In this document: in pieces, positions 44,186 to 54,467 of the stretch | How positions within the stretch are numbered: position 1 is the first letter of the stretch | Layout of the letters: each line of letters opens with the position of its first letter | Source: Phenylobacterium glaciei | GTDB taxonomy: Bacteria > Pseudomonadota > Alphaproteobacteria > Caulobacterales > Caulobacteraceae | DNA: 64,000 nt | Assembly (NCBI RefSeq): GCF_016772415.1 | Contig: NZ_JAGSGD010000001.1 | Span: forward strand, 3,063,501-3,127,500 | Direction of reading: 5' to 3' | Position numbers and translations under genes: made by a program | The notes under the pieces: generated by a model | What the model was told of the DNA's origin: nothing | Database searches by the model: none | What the model saw: the letters and a program-made list of their open reading frames with translations, nothing else

Positions 44186-45010
44186 TCACCAGAAGACGTC
44201 GCGGATCACCTGGACCACGCGGCCGGAGAACATGTCCACCAGCAGGACGTCCTCGCCGACCCGGACATATTCAATGCCGATAGGCGGGATCGGCAGGCCG
44301 TAGGACCACCAGTCGTTCAGTCGGTACTGGTTGCTCCACCAGGAACGCGGCAGCTGGTCGCCATAGCCCCAACTGCGGATGTAGAAGCCCGACGGCGGAC
44401 GATAGGCGTAGCCGCGATAGCGCTGCTGGCTGCTGTAGTTCTGGCCGTAGTAGCGGCGGTCGAACCGCGGACGATGCTGCTGGTTGCGGTCGGACCGCCA
44501 GTCGCGGCCGTTGTTGTTCCAGCCGTTGGAACCGTTGTTGTTCCAGCCGTTTGAGCCGTTGTTGTTCCAGCCATTGGAACCGTTGTTGTTCCAGCCGTTG
44601 GAGCCATTCCAGCCGTTGGTCCAACCCTGATTGCGGTCGTTGCGATCATGACGGTCGTCGTGCCGCTGTCCGTGGTCGTTGTCCTGGCCCTGACCGTTGT
44701 TCCAGCGGGGCTGAGACGGCGGCTGACCTGGTTGGGCGGGCTGGCGTGACTGCCAGTTGGGGTCGTTGCGGCGACCGCCCTGCGAGTCCTGCGGCTGAGG
44801 TTGTGGCGCCTGCTGAGGCGTCTGGGCCTCCGGAGCCCGTTCCCGCAGCGAGGGGGGCACGTTGCGCGAGCTAGCGCGCATGGCCGGATTGTAGCCGCCG
44901 TCGTCGCTATTGGCTCGGCGGTGTTCGCCGCCATCGTCCTGGGCCAGGGCCGCCCCGGCCGTGGAGGCCAACAGCACCAGCGCCAGGGCGCCCTTGATAA
45001 CCGTCTTCAT
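44186..45010 (-). CDS. RcnB-like periplasmic protein with NGWNNNGS repeats
   Basis: The 274-residue protein has a signal peptide (MKTVIKGALALVLLASTAGA ALA). A long, disordered region rich in Gln, Asn, Pro, Arg, His and Asp follows, then an RcnB-like C-terminal domain (YRPPSGFYIRSWGYGDQLPR, YGLPIPPIGIEYVRVGEDV, LLVDMFSGRVVQVIRDVF). RcnB proteins are tied to nickel/cobalt homeostasis in E. coli, but this role is not shown here. The middle holds a tandem repeat of about four NGWNNNGS units. No metal exporter is adjacent. Confidence 0.8.
   Translation of the reverse strand: MKTVIKGALALVLLASTAGAALAQDDGGEHRRANSDDGGYNPAMRASSRNVPPSLRERAPEAQTPQQAPQPQPQDSQGGRRNDPNWQSRQPAQPGQPPSQPRWNNGQGQDNDHGQRHDDRHDRNDRNQGWTNGWNGSNGWNNNGSNGWNNNGSNGWNNNGSNGWNNNGRDWRSDRNQQHRPRFDRRYYGQNYSSQQRYRGYAYRPPSGFYIRSWGYGDQLPRSWWSNQYRLNDWWSYGLPIPPIGIEYVRVGEDVLLVDMFSGRVVQVIRDVFW
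44508..44618 (-). repeat. 24-bp tandem repeat inside the RcnB-like gene
   Basis: About four copies of a 24-base unit with core TTGTTGTTCCAGCCGTT (plus strand) encode NGWNNNGS. Unit copies differ at a few bases. Such arrays are prone to length change by slippage. Confidence 0.85.
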
Positions 45011-45144
45011 GTCGCTGTCCCCTGGCCGGCGCGCGGCCGATGTATGTCCCTTTGGCAAAGGTTAATGGCGCCGCCTGTGTGAACCGCGCTTGAACGGAAT
45101 CCTCGCTGACCCGACATAGGTCTCCCACCGCTTCGGAGAGCGCG

Positions 45145-45687
45145 ATGCCCGCCACCCCGCACGACATCACCGGCTTCTGGCGCGCCGCGGGCGCGAAGAA
45201 GTGGTTCGCCAAGAACCCCAACTTCGACGCCGCCATCCAGCTCAAGTTCGAGCCGGTCCACTACATGGCCGCCCTGGGGCGTCACGACAAATGGATGGAG
45301 ACCGCCGAGGGGTCGCTGGCCCTGCTGATCCTGCTGGACCAGTTCCCGCGCAACCTGTGGCGGGGCACCGGCCACGCCTTCGCCACCGACGGCAAGGCCC
45401 GCTTCATCGCCCGCCACGCGGTGGCGACCGGCCAGGACCTGGAAATCGAGCCCCTGCTGCGGCCCTTCGTCTACCTGCCCTTCGAACATTCCGAGGATAT
45501 CGCCGACCAGGACGAGGCCGTGCGGCTGTGCGCCGCCCTGGGTGATCCCGAGACGCTGAAGTTCGCCGAGCTCCACCGTGACATTATCAGGCGGTTCGGA
45601 CGCTTCCCACACAGGAACGCCAGCCTCGGACGCACGACGACGACCGACGAGCAAGAATTCCTGGATCAGGGCGGGTTTGCGGGCTAG
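45145..45687 (+). CDS. DUF924 family protein
   Basis: The 180-residue, mostly helical protein matches DUF924. It has FWRAAGAKKWFAKNPNFDAA, LALLILLDQFPRNLWRGT, PFVYLPFEHSEDIADQDEAV, and ends with RRFGRFPHRNASLGRTTTTD. Family structures resemble tetratricopeptide-like bundles, and the function is unknown. Its stop overlaps the stop of the next, opposite-strand gene by the CTAG arrangement. Confidence 0.9.
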   Translation: MPATPHDITGFWRAAGAKKWFAKNPNFDAAIQLKFEPVHYMAALGRHDKWMETAEGSLALLILLDQFPRNLWRGTGHAFATDGKARFIARHAVATGQDLEIEPLLRPFVYLPFEHSEDIADQDEAVRLCAALGDPETLKFAELHRDIIRRFGRFPHRNASLGRTTTTDEQEFLDQGGFAG

Positions 45688-45956
45688 CGGCCGCGGACGT
45701 CCGAGAAGGCCGACTTCATCGCAATCTCACGCATGGCTTCCTGGTCTTCGGCCTGACGGCGCTTCCAGTCCTCGAGCGACATGCAGGTGCGCTTGGCCAG
45801 ACGGGTGCCGGTGGGGGCATCCTCGCGGCAGATCATCTTGATCCGCTGCTGCCCCTTTTCCAGGGGCGCGGAGACCGGAACGGTTTCGGCGGGCGGGGTC
45901 GCGGCAGCCGGCTGGTCGCCGCCCAGCGCCGCGGCCATCAGGAGAGCAAGGATCAT
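45684..45956 (-). CDS. small exported protein of unknown function
   Basis: The 90-residue protein has a short signal peptide-like start (MILALLMAAALGGDQPAAA). The proline/alanine linker leads to a charged region with two cysteines (IKMICREDAPTGTRLAKRTC) and an acidic helix (SLEDWKRRQAEDQEAMREIA). The CxxxxxTGxR...C(M) pattern occurs in small periplasmic proteins of sphingomonads and Caulobacterales with unknown role. The ATG at 45956 is chosen to open the signal peptide. Confidence 0.7.
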   Translation of the reverse strand: MILALLMAAALGGDQPAAATPPAETVPVSAPLEKGQQRIKMICREDAPTGTRLAKRTCMSLEDWKRRQAEDQEAMREIAMKSAFSDVRGR

Positions 45957-46093
45957 CGTCGGCTCCAAACTGGATTTGCGCACAGTTTTCTACGTTCACG
46001 CGGCCTTCGCAACTACGATGACAGAAACGCGCATTCACGAGGCTACCGAATCGGTCGCGAATCACCTCCGAACGTTTCCACCGGCTGATCCTG

Positions 46094-46942
46094 ATGAACG
46101 CGCTTTCCGCCCTTCGCCTGCCGCAAGCCGTGACCGCCCCGGAACATCCGGAGCGGCAGTACCTCGACCTGCTGGCCGACATCCTGGAGAACGGCGTCCA
46201 GCGCGGCGACCGCACCGGCACCGGCACGCTCGGCGTCTTCGGCCGCCAGATGCGGTTTGATCTCGCCCAGGGTTTCCCCCTGCTGACCACCAAGAAGCTG
46301 CACCGCAAGTCGATCTTCGTGGAGCTGCTGTGGTTCCTGCGTGGCGACACCAATGTCCGCTGGCTTCAGGAGCGCGGCGTCAGCATCTGGGACGAATGGG
46401 CGGCCGAAGATGGCGAGCTCGGCCCGGTCTATGGCAAGCAGTGGCGCTCCTGGACTGCGCCGGACGGCCGGGTGATCGACCAGATCACCGCCGTGGTGGA
46501 CAGCCTGAAGTCCAACCCCGACAGCCGTCGCCACATCGTCTCGGCCTGGAACCCGGCCGAGATCGAGGACATGGCCCTGCCGCCCTGCCACTGCCTGTTC
46601 CAGTTCTTCGTCGCCGACGGCAAGCTGTCCTGCCAGCTCTACCAGCGTTCGGCCGACGTCTTCCTGGGCGTGCCCTACAACATCGCCAGCTACGCCCTGC
46701 TGACCATGATGATGGCCAAGGTCGTGGGCCTGGAGCCCGGCGAGTTCGTCCATACGCTCGGCGACGCCCACCTCTACCTGAACCACCTGGACCAGGCCCG
46801 CGAGCAGCTGGCCCGCGATCCCCTGCCCCTCCCGCGCCTGGAGATCGCCGACAAGGCCGACCTGTTCTCCTACGACTACGAGGACTTCAAGCTGCGCGGC
46901 TACAAGGCCCACGAGAAGATCGCCGCGCCGATTTCCGTATAA
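46094..46942 (+). CDS. thyA: thymidylate synthase
   Basis: The 282-residue enzyme methylates dUMP to dTMP using methylenetetrahydrofolate. It has [18 protein letters not shown], the catalytic cysteine in [10 protein letters not shown] (Cys 165), and the nucleotide-binding [19 protein letters not shown]. It sits upstream of folA on the same strand, which regenerates the tetrahydrofolate it uses. A palindromic repeat begins 2 bp after its stop. Confidence 0.97.
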   Translation: MNALSALRLPQAVTAPEHPERQYLDLLADILENGVQRGDRTGTGTLGVFGRQMRFDLAQGFPLLTTKKLHRKSIFVELLWFLRGDTNVRWLQERGVSIWDEWAAEDGELGPVYGKQWRSWTAPDGRVIDQITAVVDSLKSNPDSRRHIVSAWNPAEIEDMALPPCHCLFQFFVADGKLSCQLYQRSADVFLGVPYNIASYALLTMMMAKVVGLEPGEFVHTLGDAHLYLNHLDQAREQLARDPLPLPRLEIADKADLFSYDYEDFKLRGYKAHEKIAAPISV

Positions 46943-46943
46943 T

Positions 46944-47050
46944 CCGCTCATCCCGGCGAAGGCCGGGACCCAGATTCATCCACGCATTCCGGATTCATGG
47001 CTCAGGTCGTGACTTACGATCTGGATCCCGGCCTTCGCCGGGACGAGCGG
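46944..47050. repeat. palindromic intergenic repeat, family B, copy 3
   Basis: The arms CCGCTCATCCCGGCGAAGGC and GCCTTCGCCGGGACGAGCGG differ at one base. It lies in the thyA-folA spacer and ends 26 bp before the folA start. Confidence 0.9.
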
Positions 47051-47076
47051 TGGAAAGTCAGCGTAATGTATCGCCC

Positions 47077-47592
<516 letters not shown>

Positions 47593-47668
47593 GATTGCAC
47601 TGAGGGGGCTGGCCTCACGCGGCGGAACCGACCCATAGTGTCCGAAAATTCGTTGGGGAGACGAAACA

Positions 47669-48580
47669 ATGGACATGCAGCTGGTCGCTGAGGGATTCGA
47701 ATTCCCCGAAGGCCCGATCGCCATGGACGACGGCTCGGTGATCCTCACCGAGATCAAGGCCCAGCGCCTCACCCGCGTCACCCCGGACGGCCAGAAGACC
47801 ACCGTGGTCGATACCGGCGGCGGCCCCAACGGCGCGGCCATCGGGCCCGACGGCGCCATCTACATCACCAACAACGGCGGCTCGTTCGAGTGGCTCGACA
47901 ACGGCGGCCTCACCATCCCGGGCCCCACGCCCGCGAGCCACACCGGCGGCATGATCCAGCGCTTTGACCTGGCGACCGGCAAGCTCACCACCCTCTACGA
48001 CTCCTGCGACGGCAAGAAGCTGATCGGCCCCAACGACATCGTCTTCGACAAACAGGGCGGCTTCTGGTTCTCCGACCACGGCTGCTCCACCCCGGAGGGC
48101 CGCAAGTTTGGCGGCCTCTACTACGCCAGGACCGACGGCAGCCACATCAGCCGCCAGCGCGACCACCTGATCTCTCCCAATGGCGTGGGCCTCTCACCCG
48201 ACGAGAGCGTGGTCTATCTCGCCGACACCAACCTGGGCCGCCTCTGGGCCTTCGACATCGCCGAGGTGGGCGTCCTGGCGCCGGCTCCCGGCTTCGCCCC
48301 CGGTCGGGTGGTGGCCAACATGCCGGGCTACCAGCTGTTCGACAGCCTCGCCGTCGAGGCCTCGGGCAAGGTCTGCGTGGCCACCATCATCAATGGCGGT
48401 ATCACCGCGATCGACCCGGACGGCAGCTACGAGCACTTCGCCTTCCCCGACCTGATCGTCACCAACATCTGCTTCGGCGGCGCGGACATGCGCGACGCCT
48501 GGGTGACCTGCTCGGCCACCGGCAAGCTCTTCAAGGCCCGCTGGCCGCGGCCGGGCCTGAAGCTCAACTTCAACGCCTAG
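47669..48580 (+). CDS. SMP-30/gluconolactonase family protein
   Basis: This 303-residue beta-propeller protein matches the SMP-30/LRE family. It has EGFEFPEGPIAMDDGSVILT, PNGAAIGPDGAIYITNNGG, GPNDIVFDKQGGFWFSDHG, ISPNGVGLSPDESVVYLADT and FGGADMRDAWVTCSATGKLF. These include the metal-ligand glutamate, asparagine and aspartate positions. Such enzymes open sugar or aromatic lactones. It is 39 bp upstream of an acyl-CoA synthetase gene and likely cotranscribed. Confidence 0.9.
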   Translation: MDMQLVAEGFEFPEGPIAMDDGSVILTEIKAQRLTRVTPDGQKTTVVDTGGGPNGAAIGPDGAIYITNNGGSFEWLDNGGLTIPGPTPASHTGGMIQRFDLATGKLTTLYDSCDGKKLIGPNDIVFDKQGGFWFSDHGCSTPEGRKFGGLYYARTDGSHISRQRDHLISPNGVGLSPDESVVYLADTNLGRLWAFDIAEVGVLAPAPGFAPGRVVANMPGYQLFDSLAVEASGKVCVATIINGGITAIDPDGSYEHFAFPDLIVTNICFGGADMRDAWVTCSATGKLFKARWPRPGLKLNFNA

Positions 48581-48619
48581 GCACGGCCGCAAGACCAAGA
48601 CAGTACTGGGAGAGAGATC

Positions 48620-50224
48620 ATGGGCTGGAATTTCGGGGACATCCTGGACGCGGTCGGCGGGGCGGTGCCCACCGAGGCGCCGGCCTTCATCCATGGCGAC
48701 CGGGTGATCAACTGGGGGCAGGCCAACCAGATCACCAACAGCCTGGCGCGCGGCCTGATCGCCCGCGGCTCCAAGCCCGGCGACAAGATCGCCATCTACA
48801 TGCGCAACCGGCCCGAATACCTGCTGGCGGTGGCCGCCGGGTGGAAGGCGCGCCTGACCCACGTCAACGTCAACTACCGCTACACGCCCCAGGAGGTCTG
48901 GTACATCTTCGACAATTCCGACGCCCAGACCGTGGTCTATTCGTCGGAATTTCGCGACGCCATCACCGAGATCCGCCCCCGCCTGCCCAATGTGAAGACC
49001 TGGATCGAGGTCAGCGAAGGCGGTGACGTCGCCCCCTTCGCCGAAAACTTCGACACCCTGGCCGCCGAGGGCAATGGTGGGCCGCTGGATATCGCGCGCT
49101 CCGGCGACGACCAGTTCTTCATCTATACCGGCGGCACCACCGGCATGCCCAAGGGCGTGATCTGGACCCACCACGACCTGCGTGAGATCACGCTTGCGCC
49201 CGCACGCATGATGGGCCCGGTCCCCGAGACCCTGGAGGAGCTCGCCGCCGCCACCCGCGCGGCCGGCCCCGGCGGGCGCGCCCTGCCCGCTCCGCCCCTG
49301 ATGCACGGCACCGGTCTCTTGACCGGCATGGGGGCGATGCTGTCGGGCGGATGTGTGATCACGCTTGAGGCGCCCAGCTTCGATCCCTTGGAGCTCCTGC
49401 GGGTCATCGACCGACACAAGCCCCAGACGCTGGTGCTGGTGGGCGACAGCTTCGCCAAGCCCCTGCTCAACACCCTCAACGCCAATCCGGGCGCCTATGA
49501 TCTTTCCAGCGTCGCCGTGGTGGTCTCCTCCGGCGTGATGTGGAGCCTGGAGGTCAAGCAGGGCCTGCTGGAACACATGCCCGGCGCCATGCTCAACGAC
49601 GCCTTCTCCTCCTCCGAAGCGCTCGGCATGGGCGCCTCGGTGATGATGAAGGGCGTCGAGGCGCCCACCGCCAAGTTCATGCTGGGCGGCCGCTGCAAGG
49701 TGTTCGACGAGAACGACCAGCCGGTGGAGCCAGGCTCGGGCGTGTCGGGCATGATCGCCATCAAGGGCCCCAACCCGCTGGGCTACTACAAGGACGACGA
49801 GAAGACCGCGCGCACCTTCCGCGTCATTGACGGCGAGCGCTATTCGATCCCCGGCGACTGGTGCCTGGTGGAGGCCGACGGCACGCTCACCCTGCTGGGC
49901 CGCGGCAGCGCCTGCATCAACACCGCCGGCGAGAAGGTCTTCCCGGAAGAAGTCGAAGAGGCGCTGAAGACCCACCCCTCGGTCGAGGACGCCCTGGTCA
50001 TCGGCCTGCCCGACGAGAAGTGGGGCCAGTCGGTCACCGGCGTGGTCCGCCTGGCCGAGGGCGCCAGCCTGGACGAGGACACCCTGCGCGCCCACGTCCG
50101 CCAGGCGCTCGCCGGCTACAAGACCCCCAAGCGCATCGTCGCCACCACCGCAAGCCTCCGCGCCAGCAACGGCAAGGCCGACTACCCGACGGCCAAACAG
50201 GTCGCGGAAACGGCGCTGGCTTAA
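48620..50224 (+). CDS. acyl-CoA synthetase (AMP-forming)
   Basis: This 534-residue enzyme belongs to the ANL (AMP-binding) superfamily. It has the phosphate-binding loop IYTGGTTGMPKGV, the NDAFSSSEALGMG motif, GDWCLVEADGTLTLLGRGS with the conserved aspartate, and the C-terminal lysine region LRASNGKADYPTAK. It activates a carboxylic acid to its CoA ester. It follows the SMP-30 gene and precedes a palindromic repeat. Confidence 0.93.
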   Translation: MGWNFGDILDAVGGAVPTEAPAFIHGDRVINWGQANQITNSLARGLIARGSKPGDKIAIYMRNRPEYLLAVAAGWKARLTHVNVNYRYTPQEVWYIFDNSDAQTVVYSSEFRDAITEIRPRLPNVKTWIEVSEGGDVAPFAENFDTLAAEGNGGPLDIARSGDDQFFIYTGGTTGMPKGVIWTHHDLREITLAPARMMGPVPETLEELAAATRAAGPGGRALPAPPLMHGTGLLTGMGAMLSGGCVITLEAPSFDPLELLRVIDRHKPQTLVLVGDSFAKPLLNTLNANPGAYDLSSVAVVVSSGVMWSLEVKQGLLEHMPGAMLNDAFSSSEALGMGASVMMKGVEAPTAKFMLGGRCKVFDENDQPVEPGSGVSGMIAIKGPNPLGYYKDDEKTARTFRVIDGERYSIPGDWCLVEADGTLTLLGRGSACINTAGEKVFPEEVEEALKTHPSVEDALVIGLPDEKWGQSVTGVVRLAEGASLDEDTLRAHVRQALAGYKTPKRIVATTASLRASNGKADYPTAKQVAETALA

Positions 50225-50247
50225 CGGCGCTCAAACCCATCCAAAAT

Positions 50248-50371
50248 CGTCATCCCCGGGCTTGTCCCGGGGACCCATGATCTCCGCCCTTCCGCAGGTC
50301 GCGCGACGCCGCCGCAGATGCTTGCTGAACCATGGAGATCATGGGTGGCCGGGACAAGCCCGGCCATGACG
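50248..50371. repeat. palindromic intergenic repeat, family A, copy 4
   Basis: The arms CGTCATCCCCGGGCTTGTCC and GGGACAAGCCCGGCCATGAC, with inner CCCATGATCTCC and GGAGATCATGGG, pair. It lies between convergent genes, 23 bp and 11 bp from their stops. Confidence 0.9.
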
Positions 50372-50382
50372 GGCTTGGGTAT

Positions 50383-51483
<1,101 letters not shown>

Positions 51484-51541
51484 GGGCGCTCCGGTCAAAC
51501 AGTTGTTCGAGAGGCGCCCGTTACAGCACGGTCGTGCGCTT

Positions 51542-51554
51542 TCGTCTGTACAGT
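51542..51554. promoter_or_regulatory. putative operator, copy 1
   Basis: TCGTCTGTACAGT contains the palindrome CTGTACAG. A second, near-identical site lies 79 bp away, also in the divergent OYE/P450 spacer. Confidence 0.4.
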
Positions 51555-51620
51555 TTTTCTGCGACCGGGGGTCGCTGGACGGGGCCGGCCCCTTGCCATG
51601 CGGCGCGGCGTCAAGCATTC

Positions 51621-51633
51621 TCGTCTGAACAGT
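51621..51633. promoter_or_regulatory. putative operator, copy 2
   Basis: TCGTCTGAACAGT differs from the first site at one base. It lies about 40 bp upstream of the P450 start. The regulator is not encoded next to it. Confidence 0.4.
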
Positions 51634-51672
51634 GATAAGATAGCCGCTCCAGACGGCTTCGGAGGACACCTG

Positions 51673-52950
51673 ATGAGCGACGGCAACATCGACCTGAAGG
51701 CGGAAGCCCGGGCGCGGGCCTATTCCATGCCGCTGGAGGACATCAACCCCACCGACATCGAACTGTGGCGCACCGAGACCATGTGGCCCTACTTCGAGCG
51801 GCTGCGGAACGAGGACCCGGTCCACCTGCACCCCGCCGAGCACCACGAGGACGGCGCCTTCTGGTCGGTGACCAAGTACAACGACATCATGGCCGTCGAC
51901 ACCAATCACGAGGCCTTCTCGTCGGAGCCGGCGATCACGATCTTCGACCCCAAGGAAGACTTCACGCTTCCGATGTTCATCGCGATGGACCCGCCCAAGC
52001 ACGACGTGCAGCGCAAGACGGTCAGCCCCATCGTCTCGCCCCATAACCTGCAGATTCTTGAGCCGCTGATCCGCGAGCGCATCCAGAACACCCTGGACAA
52101 CCTGCCCATCAACGAGCCCTTCGACTGGGTGGACCGCGTCTCCATCGAGCTCACCACCCAGATGCTGGCGACCCTGTTCGACTTCCCCTGGGAAGACCGC
52201 CGCAAGTTGACTCGCTGGTCGGATGTCGCAACGGCGGGGCCCGAATCGGGCCTGTTCAGCTCCGAGGATCCCGAGATCGTCGAGGCCGAGCAAAAGATGG
52301 AGCTGTTCGAGTGCGTGGACTATTTCAGCCGCCTGTGGGCCGAGCGCGTCGCGCAACCGCCCAAGGGCGACCTGATCTCCATGCTGGCCCACGGCGAGGC
52401 CACCAAGGACATGGATCGCATGGAGTATCTGGGCAACCTGATCCTGCTGATCGTCGGCGGCAACGACACCACCCGCAACTCCATGACCGGCTCGGTCCTG
52501 GCCCTGAACCAGAACCCCGATCAATACGCCAAGCTGCGCGAGCACCCGGAACTGGTGCCCTCCATGGTGTCGGAGACCATCCGCTGGCAGACCCCGCTGG
52601 CCCACATGCGCCGCACCGCGACGCGGGACGTCGAGCTGGGCGGCAAGACCATCAAGAAGGGCGACAAGGTCATCATGTGGTACGCCTCGGGCAACCGGGA
52701 CGAAGAGGTGATCGAGAACCCCAACGACTACATCATCGACCGCGAACGCCCCCGTCAGCACCTCTCCTTCGGCTTCGGCATCCACCGCTGCGTGGGCAAC
52801 CGGCTGGCCGAGCTGCAGCTGAAGATCCTCTGGGAAGAGATTCTGGTCCGCTTCCCCACCATCAAGGTGGTGGAGGAACCCAAGCGCGTGCCCTCGGCCT
52901 TCGTGAAGGGCTACGAGAGCATGACGGTGATCATCCCCTCGAAGAACTAA
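51673..52950 (+). CDS. cytochrome P450 (CYP153-like)
   Basis: The 425-residue P450 has the I-helix LLIVGGNDTTRN, the ExxR motif in SETIRWQTPLAHMRR, and the heme-binding loop HLSFGFGIHRCVGNRLAELQ (Cys 373). The I-helix and heme-loop wording is close to CYP153 alkane omega-hydroxylases, though the subfamily is uncertain. It starts at ATG 51673, seven bases after GGAGG. No ferredoxin or reductase partner is adjacent, so electron partners are encoded elsewhere. Confidence 0.92.
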   Translation: MSDGNIDLKAEARARAYSMPLEDINPTDIELWRTETMWPYFERLRNEDPVHLHPAEHHEDGAFWSVTKYNDIMAVDTNHEAFSSEPAITIFDPKEDFTLPMFIAMDPPKHDVQRKTVSPIVSPHNLQILEPLIRERIQNTLDNLPINEPFDWVDRVSIELTTQMLATLFDFPWEDRRKLTRWSDVATAGPESGLFSSEDPEIVEAEQKMELFECVDYFSRLWAERVAQPPKGDLISMLAHGEATKDMDRMEYLGNLILLIVGGNDTTRNSMTGSVLALNQNPDQYAKLREHPELVPSMVSETIRWQTPLAHMRRTATRDVELGGKTIKKGDKVIMWYASGNRDEEVIENPNDYIIDRERPRQHLSFGFGIHRCVGNRLAELQLKILWEEILVRFPTIKVVEEPKRVPSAFVKGYESMTVIIPSKN

Positions 52951-52954
52951 CCAC

Positions 52955-53049
52955 CGTCATCCCGGACGCAGATAGGCGATCCGGGACTCAGGGGCAAAGC
53001 GCACCGTCCCTGGATCCCGGCTCGCCGCTGCGCTGCGGCCGGGATGACG
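52955..53049. repeat. palindromic intergenic repeat, family C
   Basis: The ends CGTCATCCCGG and CCGGGATGACG pair perfectly, with inner GATCCGGGA and TGGATCCCGG parts. It resembles family A and B in ends but has a different centre. It begins 4 bp after the P450 stop. Confidence 0.75.
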
Positions 53050-53211
53050 TGGGGGTTTTCAAAACGCCCCCACCTCACTAGGTTCCCCCCATGAGCTCTA
53101 TCTCGCCCCGCCTCGTATGACGCCCCTGAACTGATCAGGTGAAACGCCGCGCGCCCGCGCGGTCCTTGGACGCCTTTGCGGCGTCGGCGATACGAACTAG
53201 AGACCAAGCTC

Positions 53212-54435
53212 ATGACCACCCCGACCCCCGACTGGGCCGCGCGCTTTTCGCAGCGGATGACCCGCGTCCGCGCCAGCGAGATCCGCGAGCTCCTGAAGCT
53301 GTTGGATCAGCCCGACATCCTCTCCTTCGCCGGCGGTATTCCCGATCCCGGCCTGTTCCCCGCCGACCAGATCCAGGCCGCCTACGACGCCATCCTGGCC
53401 GACCCCGACCAATCGCGCGCCGCCCTGCAGTATTCGGTGAGCGAGGGCTACCTGCCCCTGCGCCGCTGGATCGCGCAGCGCATGGCCCTGGATGGCGTGG
53501 AGTGCGACGAGCACAACATCATCCTGACGGCCGGCTCGCAGCAGGCGCTCGACCTGCTGGGCAAGCTGTTCCTGACCCGGGGCGACACGGTGATGGTGGC
53601 CCGGCCCACCTATCTGGGCGCACTGCAGGCCTTCAACGCCTACGAGCCGGCCTACCTGGACCTGCCGGCGAACGCCCTGCGCGCCGGCGTCGATACTGAG
53701 GCCCTGATGGCGGGCCGCGAGCCCCATCCTCTGGGCTATTTCGTCCCCGACTTCGCCAATCCCACCGGCGAGAGCCTGACGCTGGCCGAGCGCGAGGCAC
53801 TGCTGGACCTGGCCGCCGAACTGGACATGACCCTGATCGAGGACGCCGCCTATCGCGAGCTGCGCTTCGACGGCGAGCCCCTGCCCACCCTGCTGGCCCT
53901 CGACATCGCCCGCTCCGGCTCCATCGAAGAGGCCCGCACCCTGTTCTGCGGCACCTTCTCCAAGACCATCTCGCCGGCCCTGCGCATAGGCTGGGTCTGC
54001 GGGCCCAAGGCGGTGATCGAGAAGCTGGTCCTGCTGAAGCAGGGCTGCGACCTGCACGTCTCCACCATCAACCAGATGGCCCTGCACGCCACGGTCAGCC
54101 AGGGCTACGAGCAGCACCTCGGCGCCCTGCGCACCGCCTACGGCGCCAAGGCCGCCACCACCCTGTCCGCCCTGGAGCGCCACATGCCGGCCGGCGTCAC
54201 CTGGACCAAGCCCGAGGGCGGCATGTTCGTCTGGCTGTGGCTGCCGGAGGGGATGGACGGCAAGCTGCTCCTGGAGCGGTCGCTTGCCGAGGAGCGCGTC
54301 GCCTTCGTGCCGGGCGAACCCTTCTTCGCCGAGGTCCCGACGGCCAACGCGATCCGCCTCAGCTATTCGCTGCCCACCGACGCCGAGATCGAGGACGGGG
54401 TGACGCGGCTGGCGGGGTTGATAGCACGGTCCTGA
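53212..54435 (+). CDS. PLP-dependent class I/II aminotransferase
   Basis: The 407-residue enzyme is a fold-type I aminotransferase. It has SFAGGIPDPGLFP, GSQQALDLLGKL, the aspartate in FVPDFANPTGESL, EDAAYREL and the PLP lysine in FCGTFSKTISPALRIGW. It resembles the 2-aminoadipate aminotransferase (LysN)-like group, whose members act on aromatic or long-chain amino acids. The start MTTPTPD gives the usual N-terminus; an upstream ATG would add an arginine-rich stretch. Confidence 0.93.
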   Translation: MTTPTPDWAARFSQRMTRVRASEIRELLKLLDQPDILSFAGGIPDPGLFPADQIQAAYDAILADPDQSRAALQYSVSEGYLPLRRWIAQRMALDGVECDEHNIILTAGSQQALDLLGKLFLTRGDTVMVARPTYLGALQAFNAYEPAYLDLPANALRAGVDTEALMAGREPHPLGYFVPDFANPTGESLTLAEREALLDLAAELDMTLIEDAAYRELRFDGEPLPTLLALDIARSGSIEEARTLFCGTFSKTISPALRIGWVCGPKAVIEKLVLLKQGCDLHVSTINQMALHATVSQGYEQHLGALRTAYGAKAATTLSALERHMPAGVTWTKPEGGMFVWLWLPEGMDGKLLLERSLAEERVAFVPGEPFFAEVPTANAIRLSYSLPTDAEIEDGVTRLAGLIARS

Positions 54436-54438
54436 CCC

Positions 54439-54461
54439 CCTTCCCCCTCGATGGGGGAAGG
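54439..54461. terminator. hairpin terminator between convergent genes
   Basis: CCTTCCCCC and GGGGGAAGG form a perfect 9-bp stem with a TCGAT loop, followed by CTTTCG. It starts 4 bp after the aminotransferase stop. Confidence 0.75.
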
Positions 54462-54467
54462 CTTTCG

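Noticed and set aside
44508..44618. Possible CRISPR-like array
   Set aside because: The 24-bp units have no spacers and are in frame, coding NGWNNNGS.
48194..50095. 633-residue minus-strand frame
   Set aside because: It is antisense to the SMP-30 and acyl-CoA synthetase genes and has glycine/alanine/histidine-rich composition typical of GC shadow frames.
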